Part shown: positions 52,801-62,221 of the stretch, piece by piece
How the letters are laid out: each line of letters begins with the position of its first letter
Position numbering within the stretch: the first letter of the stretch is position 1
Assembly: GCA_964654605.1 (NCBI GenBank)
Contig: CAZZLW010000093.1
Location: 27,991 to 91,990, forward strand
Reading direction: 5' to 3'
DNA length: 64,000 nt
Source: Raineya sp964654605
GTDB lineage: Bacteria > Bacteroidota > Bacteroidia > Cytophagales > Thermonemataceae
Position numbers and translations under genes: made by a program
Notes under the pieces: model-generated
What the model was told of the DNA's origin: nothing
What the model saw: only the letters and a program-made list of their open reading frames with translations
Database searches by the model: none

Positions 52801-55800
52801 TAGATGTTTCTAATAAGAAAGAAGAAAACATAGTTAATGAGCTATACAAAAAGTATGGTCTATTAAAGAATGTTCATTACACAATAGGTAAAGATAACAA
52901 AATTTTACTGCCTAATAGATATGGTTTTGCATATAGGAATAATACAAGTAATTCTGAAACAGATATAGAAGATACACTTTTAGATAAGCTCTATAAAGAG
53001 AAAGAAAATATCCTTATATCATACATTAAATCTTTGAAAGATTATGTAAATAGATATAGTCAGTATGTAAGTATTTTACAAAACAACTTTTCAGAAAAAA
53101 CAGAATCTTACAAGCGAGTACAAAAAGTAAAAGAAATATTATCAAGGTTAAATAATAATATAGATGAAGCCTTATTAGATGATAAAGAAAAAAATAAGTT
53201 TGCAAGAAGGATTTTTGAATTAGATATTTTATCAGGCATATATGAGTTATTTTTAGTAGGTGGTCATTTAGCTGATGATAAAGTAAAGATATTTAGAGAG
53301 CCTACGGAGCTATCTAAACGTATTATTTCAAGACAGACAGCTCATAATGTTGCAGACCCTTCGGTAGTACCTACCATTAATCGTGTAGTCTTAAAAGCCA
53401 AAACTTATGGTGATGTTTATCCTGAAACATCATTACTACAAGTTTACTATAATTTATTAGGAGATGAGTTTAAAAAGAGTGCAGAAGCCCTTACTAATAA
53501 AGAGCTTGCTGATGGTTTTATGTTTGTTAGTCCATTAGTTGCTTTGCTATTAGGTTATGCTACTAATACCAATATGGAAGGTATTACCAAGAACACCATA
53601 GCAGGGATAACCCATCAATTAACAGGTATATTTGATAAGACCTCTACTTTGAATTTACATACACAATTGCAAGACTTTGACCCTTTGGGCAAAATAAGAA
53701 AGCTAAACGAAAATGCTTTGCCTGATAGTATTATTGAAAGGCTAAACGAGAAAAGAAAAAATTATTACGATAAAGTTATTTTTGAACTTAATGATATAAG
53801 AAAAGAAATAGAAAATGAGATAATAGAAGAGACCAAAAAGAATAATGTAAATAAGAAAAAACTACAAAGGTTAAAAAATCAATTAAATGCAGATACAAAA
53901 GTTGATGCTTACAGGAAGCTATTAGATTATGAATATTCTTCACAGGATTATAAAGATCTAATAAAAGAGTATTTAGATAGTATGAAAGCTATAAGGATAT
54001 CTACGGCTTTACTATCTAAAAAGCAGGGAGAGGAATATATTAGTTTAGATGAGGAAACAGAAAAACTTGTAAGCGATTTAAAGAAAGTAACATTAGATTT
54101 GCTTCAGAATAGAGGTACATCTAAAAGGATTGCTTTTAATGGCAAGAATTACATTTTGTCTAATAAGCAAAATTTTAATGAGTTATACAAACAGATAAAA
54201 AAGCAATGGGAACAGGTAGGAGATTTATATTTTAATACAGCAAACGAAAAGTTTAAGTTAGATATAGATTTAGTATTTGATATAAATTTGCATTTATTGC
54301 ATATACTTACTGATGAAACAGGTTCAAAGACTTATACAGGAGTAAAGTATAATGCAGATGCGATAGAAAATTCAGAAGTTTTAGATATAAGTGATTATGT
54401 TAGTGCTACACAATTTGGAGAGGTAACCAAAGTAACACACGAAATAAATCCTTATGAAGTGAATGTAGTTTCTTTACCAAGTCAGATTTCTTATTTAGTG
54501 ATGAGCAAAGAGACTTACAAAAACATCAATGAGCTATCTAATATAGCATTAGAAAAATATAGAAACAACTATAGTTTATCTACTAATGTTGATGATGAGA
54601 GTAAGAGTAAAGTAGTAAATAATTTATTACAATCTATAAGTGACCAATATAGTTTGGGGGGAAATGAGTTAATAGCTTCAAAGATACAGGATAATGGAGA
54701 AGTAAGTTTATATGAACCTACTTATGAGCGTGAAGTAGGGAGTGCTATCTTAAAGCCTATGAAACGTTCATCTATGCCCAAAGTAGCAGGGGATAGAAAA
54801 GTAATTGGTGATGCTACGGGTATAGGTATGTATATCTTTGAAGACATAGAAACAGGAAATACTTATACCTTGCGGGATTTATTACTGATGGGTATAGTAA
54901 AACAAAATAAATATTTTCGTTTGCAAAGTTATGCTGAAAAGTTTGCAAGTGGAGACAGAGTACGTTACACTGCTAAAAGAATAGAAAAAGAATTTAAAAA
55001 CAAAAAAACAGGGAAAATAACTAAAAAGAGTTTTATAGTTTATGAAATAGATGAAGAGGATTTAGACAAAAACTATACATCTATAAAGATATTTAATGGG
55101 CTTAACAATAAGTATGATATGGTTTTAAAAGAAGATAGTAATAATTACTATCAGATAAGAGAAGATTATGCAGATAGGTTCATAGCAAGACCATTACAGA
55201 CGCAAACAATTAGACATAAAAACACTAATAGGCTTGTATTAGGCAACAAGTTAATAGAAGCTATAAAATTATTAAAAACAGATAGCAAAGCATTTGACAA
55301 TGAGTTTGTAATAGCACCTGCGGAGATAATAATGTCAAATGATTTTAAGGTGCATTACAAACTTGGAGATTATGCAAGTCCTGCTGTATATGATAAAAAG
55401 CTAAAAGATACTTTTTGGAAAAGCGACAAAGATTTAATTAGTACAGACAGAAAAGATATAAAAGTAGTAAGCATACGTATTCCTACAACTTCAAGGGCTT
55501 CATTTAGAAATAGTAAGATAGTAGGTTTTGTAGAGAATATGAATAACATTTTATTTTTACCTTATGAGTCGCAATACATAGAAGGTTCAGATAACGACGG
55601 AGATAGTGCTACGATTATTACAAAAATACCTAATAATGAAAATTTGGTATATTCTAATAAGTATTATGACTCTTTGGAAGCAAATTTATCTTTGTCAGAA
55701 AACTTTGTCAAATCTATCACACCCATAGATAATACTTTGATTTTAGAAAAAGCGGAGAAATATACAGAATACATAGACAAGAGCTTGTCAGAGTTAAAAC

Positions 55801-58800
55801 AGAAAGATGCTATTTTATCTTTTCCTTTCAGAATGATGACAGGCTTAAACAAGATAAACAGCCAAATACAAAATCAGGGTAGTCAAAAGTTAGTAGGATA
55901 TTTTGTAAAGTTTAATGAAGTGTATAGTTATCTGAAAATGATAAATAAGGATAACAATATTGACTTTGTCTTACCTGAAATAAACAAAGATGTTGCTAAT
56001 AGTTTTGGATTAAAAAGCTTTAAGGGAGAGAGGGGAAATAAGTTTTATGTACATTTTAACGAGAAAGTTTTAGATACACAGCCTATCATAGACAAGCTAA
56101 CACAGACCGTACTTGATGATAGCAAGTACAATGCCACGGGAAAGCAAAATGTTACAGCTTTTACTACTAATCTTATCAATGCTTTATTGCTATATGGAGC
56201 AGATATAAATGAGATATTAGATTTTATTGGTGGGGGATATGATGAAGAAACTAAAAGACCTAATAATACGATATTAAGGGAGCTATCTGATGCTATTAAC
56301 ATAGCTTCTATGAAAGGGATTATACCTATAAAGATGGAAAGAGTAGTAGATAGATTTTTTAAGAGTAAAGAAGAATTAGAAACTGATGAAAATAAAAAGA
56401 AAGAATTAAGAAATCAAAAGGAGTTTATTAAAACTTTATTAGATATAGCGCAACAATCTTTGAAATTACAAAAGATAACAAATATCAATAGATACAAAAA
56501 TAACTTTGAAGATTATTTAGATAAGATTGTTGGAGGATTATTAGCTTTTCAAGATAGTATTAGTGTAACTAATACTTTTTATGGAGATACTATACAACAA
56601 ATTGTTAGTGAAAATTATGATAAAGTAAGTAAAAGTAATAATGAAGTTAATTTTATAGAAAATTCATCAAGCTATTTTTTAAAATCTGAATTTGGTAAAG
56701 TACAAGTTTTAGAAAACGCTTCATTGCTAATTAAGGATTTAGCAGAAATATATCCTTATTACAGAGAAGATAGTTTTCTGTTTTTAGAAAGAATATACAA
56801 CAAAAAAATAAAATCTGCAAAATCTTTTTTTACTTTATTTAATTCTTTTAAGAACATATATTATGATAGTTTATCATTAGGATATGTTATAGACAATTTG
56901 GATAGTATATCTGTAAGTGATTTGAAAGCATTTTTAGATAGTAATAATTTATCTAATCAAGAGGTATATGTAAATAAGTATTCAACCCAAGTAGATAGAA
57001 ATAACAGAAAGGAGGGTAATAGAGATATAGTAGAGATTATTGTTCCTGATAGGACAGATGTGAAGGGGGTATATTACAAAGTAAAATATACTTTATCGGA
57101 ATTGTTAGATGAGATAGACAATTATGCAAAGAATAAAGGCAATATATTAAGTTTTGAAGGCAGGTATGCTTATACGCAAATGCTTGCGTCCTTTTTAGAA
57201 GCTGTTTTCAAAAAGCAGGAGGACTATAAACCTTTATGGTCAGTGTTTCGTATAGAAAGAGACACTTTTGGTAGTATGATGATAGAACGCAGAAAAGCAA
57301 TCACATCTTTATCCGAAGATGAGATAATCTTTTCGCAAGATATATTTTCACGTATGCCTTCGGGTCTTCTTTCTATGTTTGATTTGTATAGTGTATTAAC
57401 GCATAAAGCAAATAGCTATAGGAGCATACGTGGTTTTTTGCCTTCATTAGTGCAAAAGAAATATCAAGATTATGCCAAAGAGGTAGCAAGTGAAAAGGAC
57501 AAAGTAAAGTTTTTTGGAGGAATAATAGATGGTAAAGCCGTATTTGAGGATATTCTTGTAAAATCAGACAAAGACATATCTTTGACACATACAGGTCAAA
57601 GGGTAAGAAATCATATGGTTTATACTTCAAAGTCGGTATATGATTTAATAAAAGGCAGAGATAAAGGGGTAAGACAAGCAGATAAAGAGAGAATGGTTAT
57701 TTATGAAGAGGTATCAAGTTCTTTTGGCAAACTAAAATCAAGGCTTTATCCTGTTGAGACAAGCATTGGAAACATTGTTGTTAGAAGCCGTATTCCTATA
57801 TCACTGCTATCACATTTTAATACTTATGCTATGTCTTATTTAGCTTTTGCAAATGTAAGAGATATAGCAAGCAGTGAAGTAGTTACTTCGACAGAAGTAA
57901 TAGAAGAAACAACAAAACTTCAAAACCAAGAAACAGAAGAGTTATATCAATTAGATGGCAGAGAGTTTTTTCCTGTATTTACAAGAGAGCCAAATGATGA
58001 GTTATTATTAAGCAACTTAAAACATAGCTTTTTAGAATTTGCGACAGATACATTAAAGAAAGCAGGCGTAGAAGTAAAGATAGAAAACAATGCAAGTGCT
58101 ACTTGGAAAGGAAAAATAGAAAACAATGTAGTTCATTTTAACATAGCTAATATAGATTTAGATACAGGCTTTCACGAAATAGGTCATTATCAAGTAGCTC
58201 TATTAAAGAAGAATTTTCCTGATGTATATGAAGAGTTGTCTAACTTAATACGTAATACAGAACTTTACAAAGAGGTATTACGTAGGTATAATGGAGTATA
58301 TGATAAGGAAAGTGATTTTGTTGATGAGGCTATTACAGAGTTAATTGGGTTATACAATACAAAGAGGTATGCAGAAATACAATATAAAACAGGAAATTTC
58401 TTTGGTGCTATTATGTCTTTAATAAGAAATATAATAGACAAGTTAAACAGATACATAAATGATAAGCTATTTGGAATAACAGATATAGAAAAGAAAAAAA
58501 TATACCATATATTAAATGATTATGCAAGTAATGTATTATATGGCAATGTTCAAATTACTGATGATATAAGGTCTAATTTATCTAATACAATATACTATAA
58601 ATTAGGTTCATCAAATTTTACTAATATTTTTAATGCTTTGGGATATTCTACTAATGAAGTAACAATGGGTTACCTATCTGAATACGCCCAAGAGCATAGA
58701 GAATATTACATAAATAGCTTTAATAATAGGCAAGCATATATTAACCTATTAGGAAAACTTTTTGATATAAATGATGAGATAGTATCTATTACTACATCAA

Positions 58801-61800
58801 AAGGTAAGGTAGATATGTCTTGGGAAGATTTTAAGCAAGCTATTAAAATGAATAATGAAGAATATGCTAAAAAGTTTTTCTATGAACTGCAAAAACAAGA
58901 ATTAAATGAAGTTATTAACTTTTACAAAGGGATAGACAATCCTATACAAAAAGCATCTGAACTTAATGAAATCATAAAATCTTATGAAGAAAAAATACAA
59001 GGCATTAGTTATAGTGATGTAAAGTTTAGCGATTATGTATTAGCTAAACAACAATTAAAATACTTAAAGTTATTTCCTGACTATAAAAAAGGAGATAATA
59101 TATATCTTGTAAATAAATCAAGCAGTAATGGAATAGCACAACTGGCTAATCAATATGATTTATTAGACGACCATACAAACATTATTGTATTAGAACGTGC
59201 TTTGCCTAATGGAAAAACAAGTTATAGACTTATTAACATAGCAAACAAAGGATATGATTGGAAAGATAGATACCACCAAAGTACAGGTTTCATAAATAAG
59301 TTTTCTAAAATGATAGAGAAATTTGCTTATGGATTGGAAGGAGAAAACTATACTTTGGAAGATACTTTATCTTATCAAACTATTATACTTGCTAAAATAC
59401 TACTTGCTAAAAATGCTAATGCTCAAATAGGAGATTTAGGATTAGTAAAGAGTTTGAGCGAAAGTGATAGTTCTTTTATGGTTAGAAAAGTATTTCCTAA
59501 TGAATACAACGAAAGATTAAGATTGTTGTTACAAAGTAATTTTCAAAATAAGTTTGTACTTAATAGTTTGCATTTAGAACGTATATTGAAAGATAGCTAT
59601 AAAATAGATGATAGCAGTCGTTTAATGCCTGACTATCTATCGTTTTTAGAAGGGTATTATACCAATGTTATTTCTACTGACACCAAAGATTTCCCAACTT
59701 TTATAGAAGACTATTTATTAGGCAAAGATACACAAACGCTTTTGTATGCTATTGAAAGCAGGATAAAACAAATTCTTAAAAGGTATCCTAACATACAAAA
59801 AGAAATAAACTACAAAAATGTTTATTCTGACAATCTATATTTAGAGTTTTACTATTTAGTGAAAACATACTTTTCTTTGGTTACTAATAACAAAGATGCT
59901 TACAATAGTTTAGATGATTTAGCTAAAATTAGTTCTTATATTACTACTGACATAGAAAACAAAAACCCTTATTTTAATTTCTTGTATGAAAAATATAACA
60001 ATGCAAAGCTATTACTTAAAAAGAAATTTGATGAATATGTAAGAAGAGTAGATAATGTATTTGCTGGATATAAAAGTAAAATGCGAGGTATAGCTTTTAC
60101 AAATGATGAAGGCAAGTTTTATGAACGTTTGTTTAAGTATCAAGATGTAGTTGTTAATGGTAAAGTAGAAAAGTTTAATACTTTTGAACTTATCAAACCT
60201 ATTGACCCTGAATGGAAGCAATTAAATAATGCTGAAAGAAAATTTATAGAGAGTTATAGTGATTTATTGAGCGAGTTGTATTTACAGGCTTTTAAGCATA
60301 GGTTTGGTAGTGTAGAAGGGGTATTAAAGTATAAAGGGATAGAGCATATTGCTAAATATTTAGTACCACCTATGTTTAAGGTAGATGATTTTTCTTTACT
60401 TTCTGAAAGTGCAGAAAGTTCATTGCAAAACTTTGAAAATATACTATCAGGCAATCAACGGACTTCAAAAGCCAAAGACTATTCAGATTTGCCTTTAATG
60501 TTATATTCAATGGTAAATAGTTTAGGTAGTACAGCTGTAAGAGATGGCATTATAGGCAAAGCAAATGGACAATTAGATATTAACTTAAACAAAAAGTTAA
60601 GTACAGATTTGAAAAGCATTTTAAACTTTTTCTACATCAATACAGAACGATATGGGATATTGCAAGATACCAAGACATCTTGGAACATAGCTCGTATAAT
60701 GTCAAAGTTAAGAGAAATAGAAACAGGTAGAGAGCAAAGTAATATTGTAGAGCTGATAGATAGTTTTGCACAAAAAGTATTATTTAATGAGCGTATTAAG
60801 TTTGCTAAGGATGCTTTAACGAGGTCTATTGAAAAGACAGGTTTAATAGCTGAAAGTGTGTCTACGCTTGCGGCTTTAGCTTTAAATATATCCAGCAACA
60901 CAAAAGCCTTTATTGTAAGTATTAACAAGATAATTGCAAGTACCTTTGCAGGCAGGAAAGATGTATTTGGAGCAAAAGAGCTTGCAAAGGCAGTTAAGAT
61001 ATTACCATTTAATATGGAAAAGGCTTTCTTTCTTGCAGAGAAATTTCAATTTGTAAATGAAGACCAGCTTCGTTGGGCAGTATCTAAACGCATAGGAACA
61101 ACACAAAGAGATATGTTTAACACAAGAGCAGGTATGGATATGTTCTTTATGGGAGATAAAATGAGCGATATGTATATCAAGTTATTAGTGCTTACTGCAC
61201 AGATGATAAAAGAAGGAACTTGGGAAGCATATAGCTTACAAGAAGTAAATGGTATGAAAGAGTTAGTATATGATAAAAGAAAAGACAAAAGAGCAAACGA
61301 ACTAAAAGAATACATATTAGAAAATAGAATAAAACAAGGTTTGCAAGGTAAAGGGGATTTGAATGATGCTTATGATGCTAACCAAATAAGAAGGATAGAA
61401 CTAATCTTAAATAGAGTAGGTGCAGGGTTAACAGAAGGTAGCCAAGTATATTTAAGCAGTATTCCTTTTGGTAGAGCTTTATTAAAGTTTAAGCTATTCA
61501 ATATGCCTTTTATTAACAATGTGCTTAAACCCAAAGGTAGAAACTTTAACTATAAAAGGTTAGAAGTTGTTAATAACAAAGGTAAGCGAGAAGTAGTAGA
61601 GTTAATGCCTTATGAAGAAAGTATTATACGTACTTTGTTAAGAAGTTTAATTATTGTGTTAAAAACAAGAAATACAAGAATATTAAAGGAGCAATTTTCA
61701 GAAGAGCAGATGAGTTCGTTACGTTGGGCAGTAAGTAATATCATTTATACAATGTCTATGTTTTTAGCTTTTATGATGCTTGATGATGAAGAAAAAGAAA

Positions 61801-62159
61801 GGGATAGAGATTATGTAGAGCGTAGAAGATTTTTATTTAATATCTTACGAAACATTTATTCTGATATGAACATATTTGGAGTATTATCGCCCACGGGTAT
61901 ATTTAACTTGAATGGTCTTGTTAGTGTAAAGGGGATAAACAATTTAGCAGAAGCAACTTGGTATTGGCTAACATTAGATTTTGATAAAGGGTTTAGAAAG
62001 ACAATGAATAGTGTAGGGGTATTAAATAGTGTAGAGGAGTTTTACAAAGCCTTTAATGGAGAAGGGTATCATAACTTAAATAAAAAGATAAGAAAAGGAT
62101 TACAGGAAGATGAGCAAAGATTAAAGGACGATATAAATGAATGGTTAGAGATAGAATAA
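49878..62159 (+). CDS. Giant virion RNA polymerase-type protein with zinc-protease motif
   Basis: A 4,093-aa protein. The catalytic signature of the crAss-like virion RNA polymerase (double-psi beta-barrel, DxDGD) is present as DNDGD at residues 1905-1909, preceded by RIPTTSRASFRNSKIVGFVE and followed by NQGSQKLVGYF, as in phi14:2 gp66-like enzymes. Further on, HEIGH (His2766-His2770) with downstream DEAITEL (Glu2817/Glu2821) makes a gluzincin-like zinc metalloprotease motif. An acidic tract lies at ~residues 260-300 and a hydrophobic helix near ~3,950. It would be packaged and transcribe early genes after entry, with the protease perhaps freeing domains. Starts 12 bp after the helicase giant. 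Confidence 0.78.
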   Translation: MSCLSINRAKLLDDVLLGYRKDSDNILMIGNLPISEEVINRYKQSISNSNSKETINDWYVNLIKLEYGKKLKSFSKEKVDSINNFINSAFSDYGSFEDRKKEFFKFFEYLKVDLFERLFTAKSAYGVVFHNISNFNDYYNVLNNLKNFVIAKLSNSYKDKDENTILREVKDKYNKGEKLVGYERMLIVADYMYKLKEAHEEYIKDAGKENSKYKVSPLKAITDILLENIPISPRAKSRFYKIPDKILAELKRQNIEKQKEELKAEAETEENVEEEEVEEEEVTEETQEDIITELSNFETNIVDVQEEEEDLLSDFNERGINEVMDIAFEKPNIRLTSKNVRELLKFIPNVNIIETKVEIEGKKVTRVIIEEAYKKNSLLPNFFSPEYILEALRFAFNRIENKNNWREELIKGALEKKFGRYNKALLSFAVRYLSEFSEDNSNTDIILFFGNEDIDTRYRVVISKDNEHIQTFNPYLLHFKKQQVPEYSQSALFNIINEVISVQPYNNVWINNNYVLKTPNELLAINLDYVLDKAYNSILNDLDEFLSSNLQTAFPNGIYNFGKDNWQNRFNEAVNHTNWGVVKNEINQKLLSPLETYISTMSDDNPYLLFLKSNEVEFELQQGVVNKLSNNSYIFKAKYKDLEYEVEIDKELFSDSKDKNLNDLAKELFTRFALYRLITNSTDIFLVHDYNTKRLGIIRDDKDIFSSVFELNRFIKENNVKVEKEQDIRDALENKIKQSDIDKFEELSLKSFLKRNDLNYLYNLRDIVVFRIDSKETIEERNNFKIRKYEGSVQFNNVFFPNPFFIEMFQNKEEAYLNDKITSTYFGKYNLHIALKEDIKDKLGNSVSNYLKSRKLVTKLDTSAVRHIGEEELELGEETVTFHDINALEKILLHYNLLLDDKAVLHTPSNKKLQFIADVKFLKDKSIESLLQDIFTAYTIHLAEKLGISVDIDNVNAKDLQNKIKEKYNSIEDEIDVSNKKEENIVNELYKKYGLLKNVHYTIGKDNKILLPNRYGFAYRNNTSNSETDIEDTLLDKLYKEKENILISYIKSLKDYVNRYSQYVSILQNNFSEKTESYKRVQKVKEILSRLNNNIDEALLDDKEKNKFARRIFELDILSGIYELFLVGGHLADDKVKIFREPTELSKRIISRQTAHNVADPSVVPTINRVVLKAKTYGDVYPETSLLQVYYNLLGDEFKKSAEALTNKELADGFMFVSPLVALLLGYATNTNMEGITKNTIAGITHQLTGIFDKTSTLNLHTQLQDFDPLGKIRKLNENALPDSIIERLNEKRKNYYDKVIFELNDIRKEIENEIIEETKKNNVNKKKLQRLKNQLNADTKVDAYRKLLDYEYSSQDYKDLIKEYLDSMKAIRISTALLSKKQGEEYISLDEETEKLVSDLKKVTLDLLQNRGTSKRIAFNGKNYILSNKQNFNELYKQIKKQWEQVGDLYFNTANEKFKLDIDLVFDINLHLLHILTDETGSKTYTGVKYNADAIENSEVLDISDYVSATQFGEVTKVTHEINPYEVNVVSLPSQISYLVMSKETYKNINELSNIALEKYRNNYSLSTNVDDESKSKVVNNLLQSISDQYSLGGNELIASKIQDNGEVSLYEPTYEREVGSAILKPMKRSSMPKVAGDRKVIGDATGIGMYIFEDIETGNTYTLRDLLLMGIVKQNKYFRLQSYAEKFASGDRVRYTAKRIEKEFKNKKTGKITKKSFIVYEIDEEDLDKNYTSIKIFNGLNNKYDMVLKEDSNNYYQIREDYADRFIARPLQTQTIRHKNTNRLVLGNKLIEAIKLLKTDSKAFDNEFVIAPAEIIMSNDFKVHYKLGDYASPAVYDKKLKDTFWKSDKDLISTDRKDIKVVSIRIPTTSRASFRNSKIVGFVENMNNILFLPYESQYIEGSDNDGDSATIITKIPNNENLVYSNKYYDSLEANLSLSENFVKSITPIDNTLILEKAEKYTEYIDKSLSELKQKDAILSFPFRMMTGLNKINSQIQNQGSQKLVGYFVKFNEVYSYLKMINKDNNIDFVLPEINKDVANSFGLKSFKGERGNKFYVHFNEKVLDTQPIIDKLTQTVLDDSKYNATGKQNVTAFTTNLINALLLYGADINEILDFIGGGYDEETKRPNNTILRELSDAINIASMKGIIPIKMERVVDRFFKSKEELETDENKKKELRNQKEFIKTLLDIAQQSLKLQKITNINRYKNNFEDYLDKIVGGLLAFQDSISVTNTFYGDTIQQIVSENYDKVSKSNNEVNFIENSSSYFLKSEFGKVQVLENASLLIKDLAEIYPYYREDSFLFLERIYNKKIKSAKSFFTLFNSFKNIYYDSLSLGYVIDNLDSISVSDLKAFLDSNNLSNQEVYVNKYSTQVDRNNRKEGNRDIVEIIVPDRTDVKGVYYKVKYTLSELLDEIDNYAKNKGNILSFEGRYAYTQMLASFLEAVFKKQEDYKPLWSVFRIERDTFGSMMIERRKAITSLSEDEIIFSQDIFSRMPSGLLSMFDLYSVLTHKANSYRSIRGFLPSLVQKKYQDYAKEVASEKDKVKFFGGIIDGKAVFEDILVKSDKDISLTHTGQRVRNHMVYTSKSVYDLIKGRDKGVRQADKERMVIYEEVSSSFGKLKSRLYPVETSIGNIVVRSRIPISLLSHFNTYAMSYLAFANVRDIASSEVVTSTEVIEETTKLQNQETEELYQLDGREFFPVFTREPNDELLLSNLKHSFLEFATDTLKKAGVEVKIENNASATWKGKIENNVVHFNIANIDLDTGFHEIGHYQVALLKKNFPDVYEELSNLIRNTELYKEVLRRYNGVYDKESDFVDEAITELIGLYNTKRYAEIQYKTGNFFGAIMSLIRNIIDKLNRYINDKLFGITDIEKKKIYHILNDYASNVLYGNVQITDDIRSNLSNTIYYKLGSSNFTNIFNALGYSTNEVTMGYLSEYAQEHREYYINSFNNRQAYINLLGKLFDINDEIVSITTSKGKVDMSWEDFKQAIKMNNEEYAKKFFYELQKQELNEVINFYKGIDNPIQKASELNEIIKSYEEKIQGISYSDVKFSDYVLAKQQLKYLKLFPDYKKGDNIYLVNKSSSNGIAQLANQYDLLDDHTNIIVLERALPNGKTSYRLINIANKGYDWKDRYHQSTGFINKFSKMIEKFAYGLEGENYTLEDTLSYQTIILAKILLAKNANAQIGDLGLVKSLSESDSSFMVRKVFPNEYNERLRLLLQSNFQNKFVLNSLHLERILKDSYKIDDSSRLMPDYLSFLEGYYTNVISTDTKDFPTFIEDYLLGKDTQTLLYAIESRIKQILKRYPNIQKEINYKNVYSDNLYLEFYYLVKTYFSLVTNNKDAYNSLDDLAKISSYITTDIENKNPYFNFLYEKYNNAKLLLKKKFDEYVRRVDNVFAGYKSKMRGIAFTNDEGKFYERLFKYQDVVVNGKVEKFNTFELIKPIDPEWKQLNNAERKFIESYSDLLSELYLQAFKHRFGSVEGVLKYKGIEHIAKYLVPPMFKVDDFSLLSESAESSLQNFENILSGNQRTSKAKDYSDLPLMLYSMVNSLGSTAVRDGIIGKANGQLDINLNKKLSTDLKSILNFFYINTERYGILQDTKTSWNIARIMSKLREIETGREQSNIVELIDSFAQKVLFNERIKFAKDALTRSIEKTGLIAESVSTLAALALNISSNTKAFIVSINKIIASTFAGRKDVFGAKELAKAVKILPFNMEKAFFLAEKFQFVNEDQLRWAVSKRIGTTQRDMFNTRAGMDMFFMGDKMSDMYIKLLVLTAQMIKEGTWEAYSLQEVNGMKELVYDKRKDKRANELKEYILENRIKQGLQGKGDLNDAYDANQIRRIELILNRVGAGLTEGSQVYLSSIPFGRALLKFKLFNMPFINNVLKPKGRNFNYKRLEVVNNKGKREVVELMPYEESIIRTLLRSLIIVLKTRNTRILKEQFSEEQMSSLRWAVSNIIYTMSMFLAFMMLDDEEKERDRDYVERRRFLFNILRNIYSDMNIFGVLSPTGIFNLNGLVSVKGINNLAEATWYWLTLDFDKGFRKTMNSVGVLNSVEEFYKAFNGEGYHNLNKKIRKGLQEDEQRLKDDINEWLEIE

Positions 62160-62166
62160 AAATATT

Positions 62167-62197
62167 TTTGGATATTGTGCAAAAAGATGTATATTTG
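62167..62197 (+). promoter_or_regulatory. Full Bacteroidota-type promoter before the 62222 gene
   Basis: TTTG at 62167-62170, a 19-bp spacer and TATATTTG at 62190-62197. Both boxes match consensus and the ATG follows 24 bp later. It is the best promoter in the crAss-like block and separates fibre-type genes from the giant genes. Confidence 0.7.
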
Positions 62198-62221
62198 TTG
62201 TGATAGATAAAACTTTCATTT

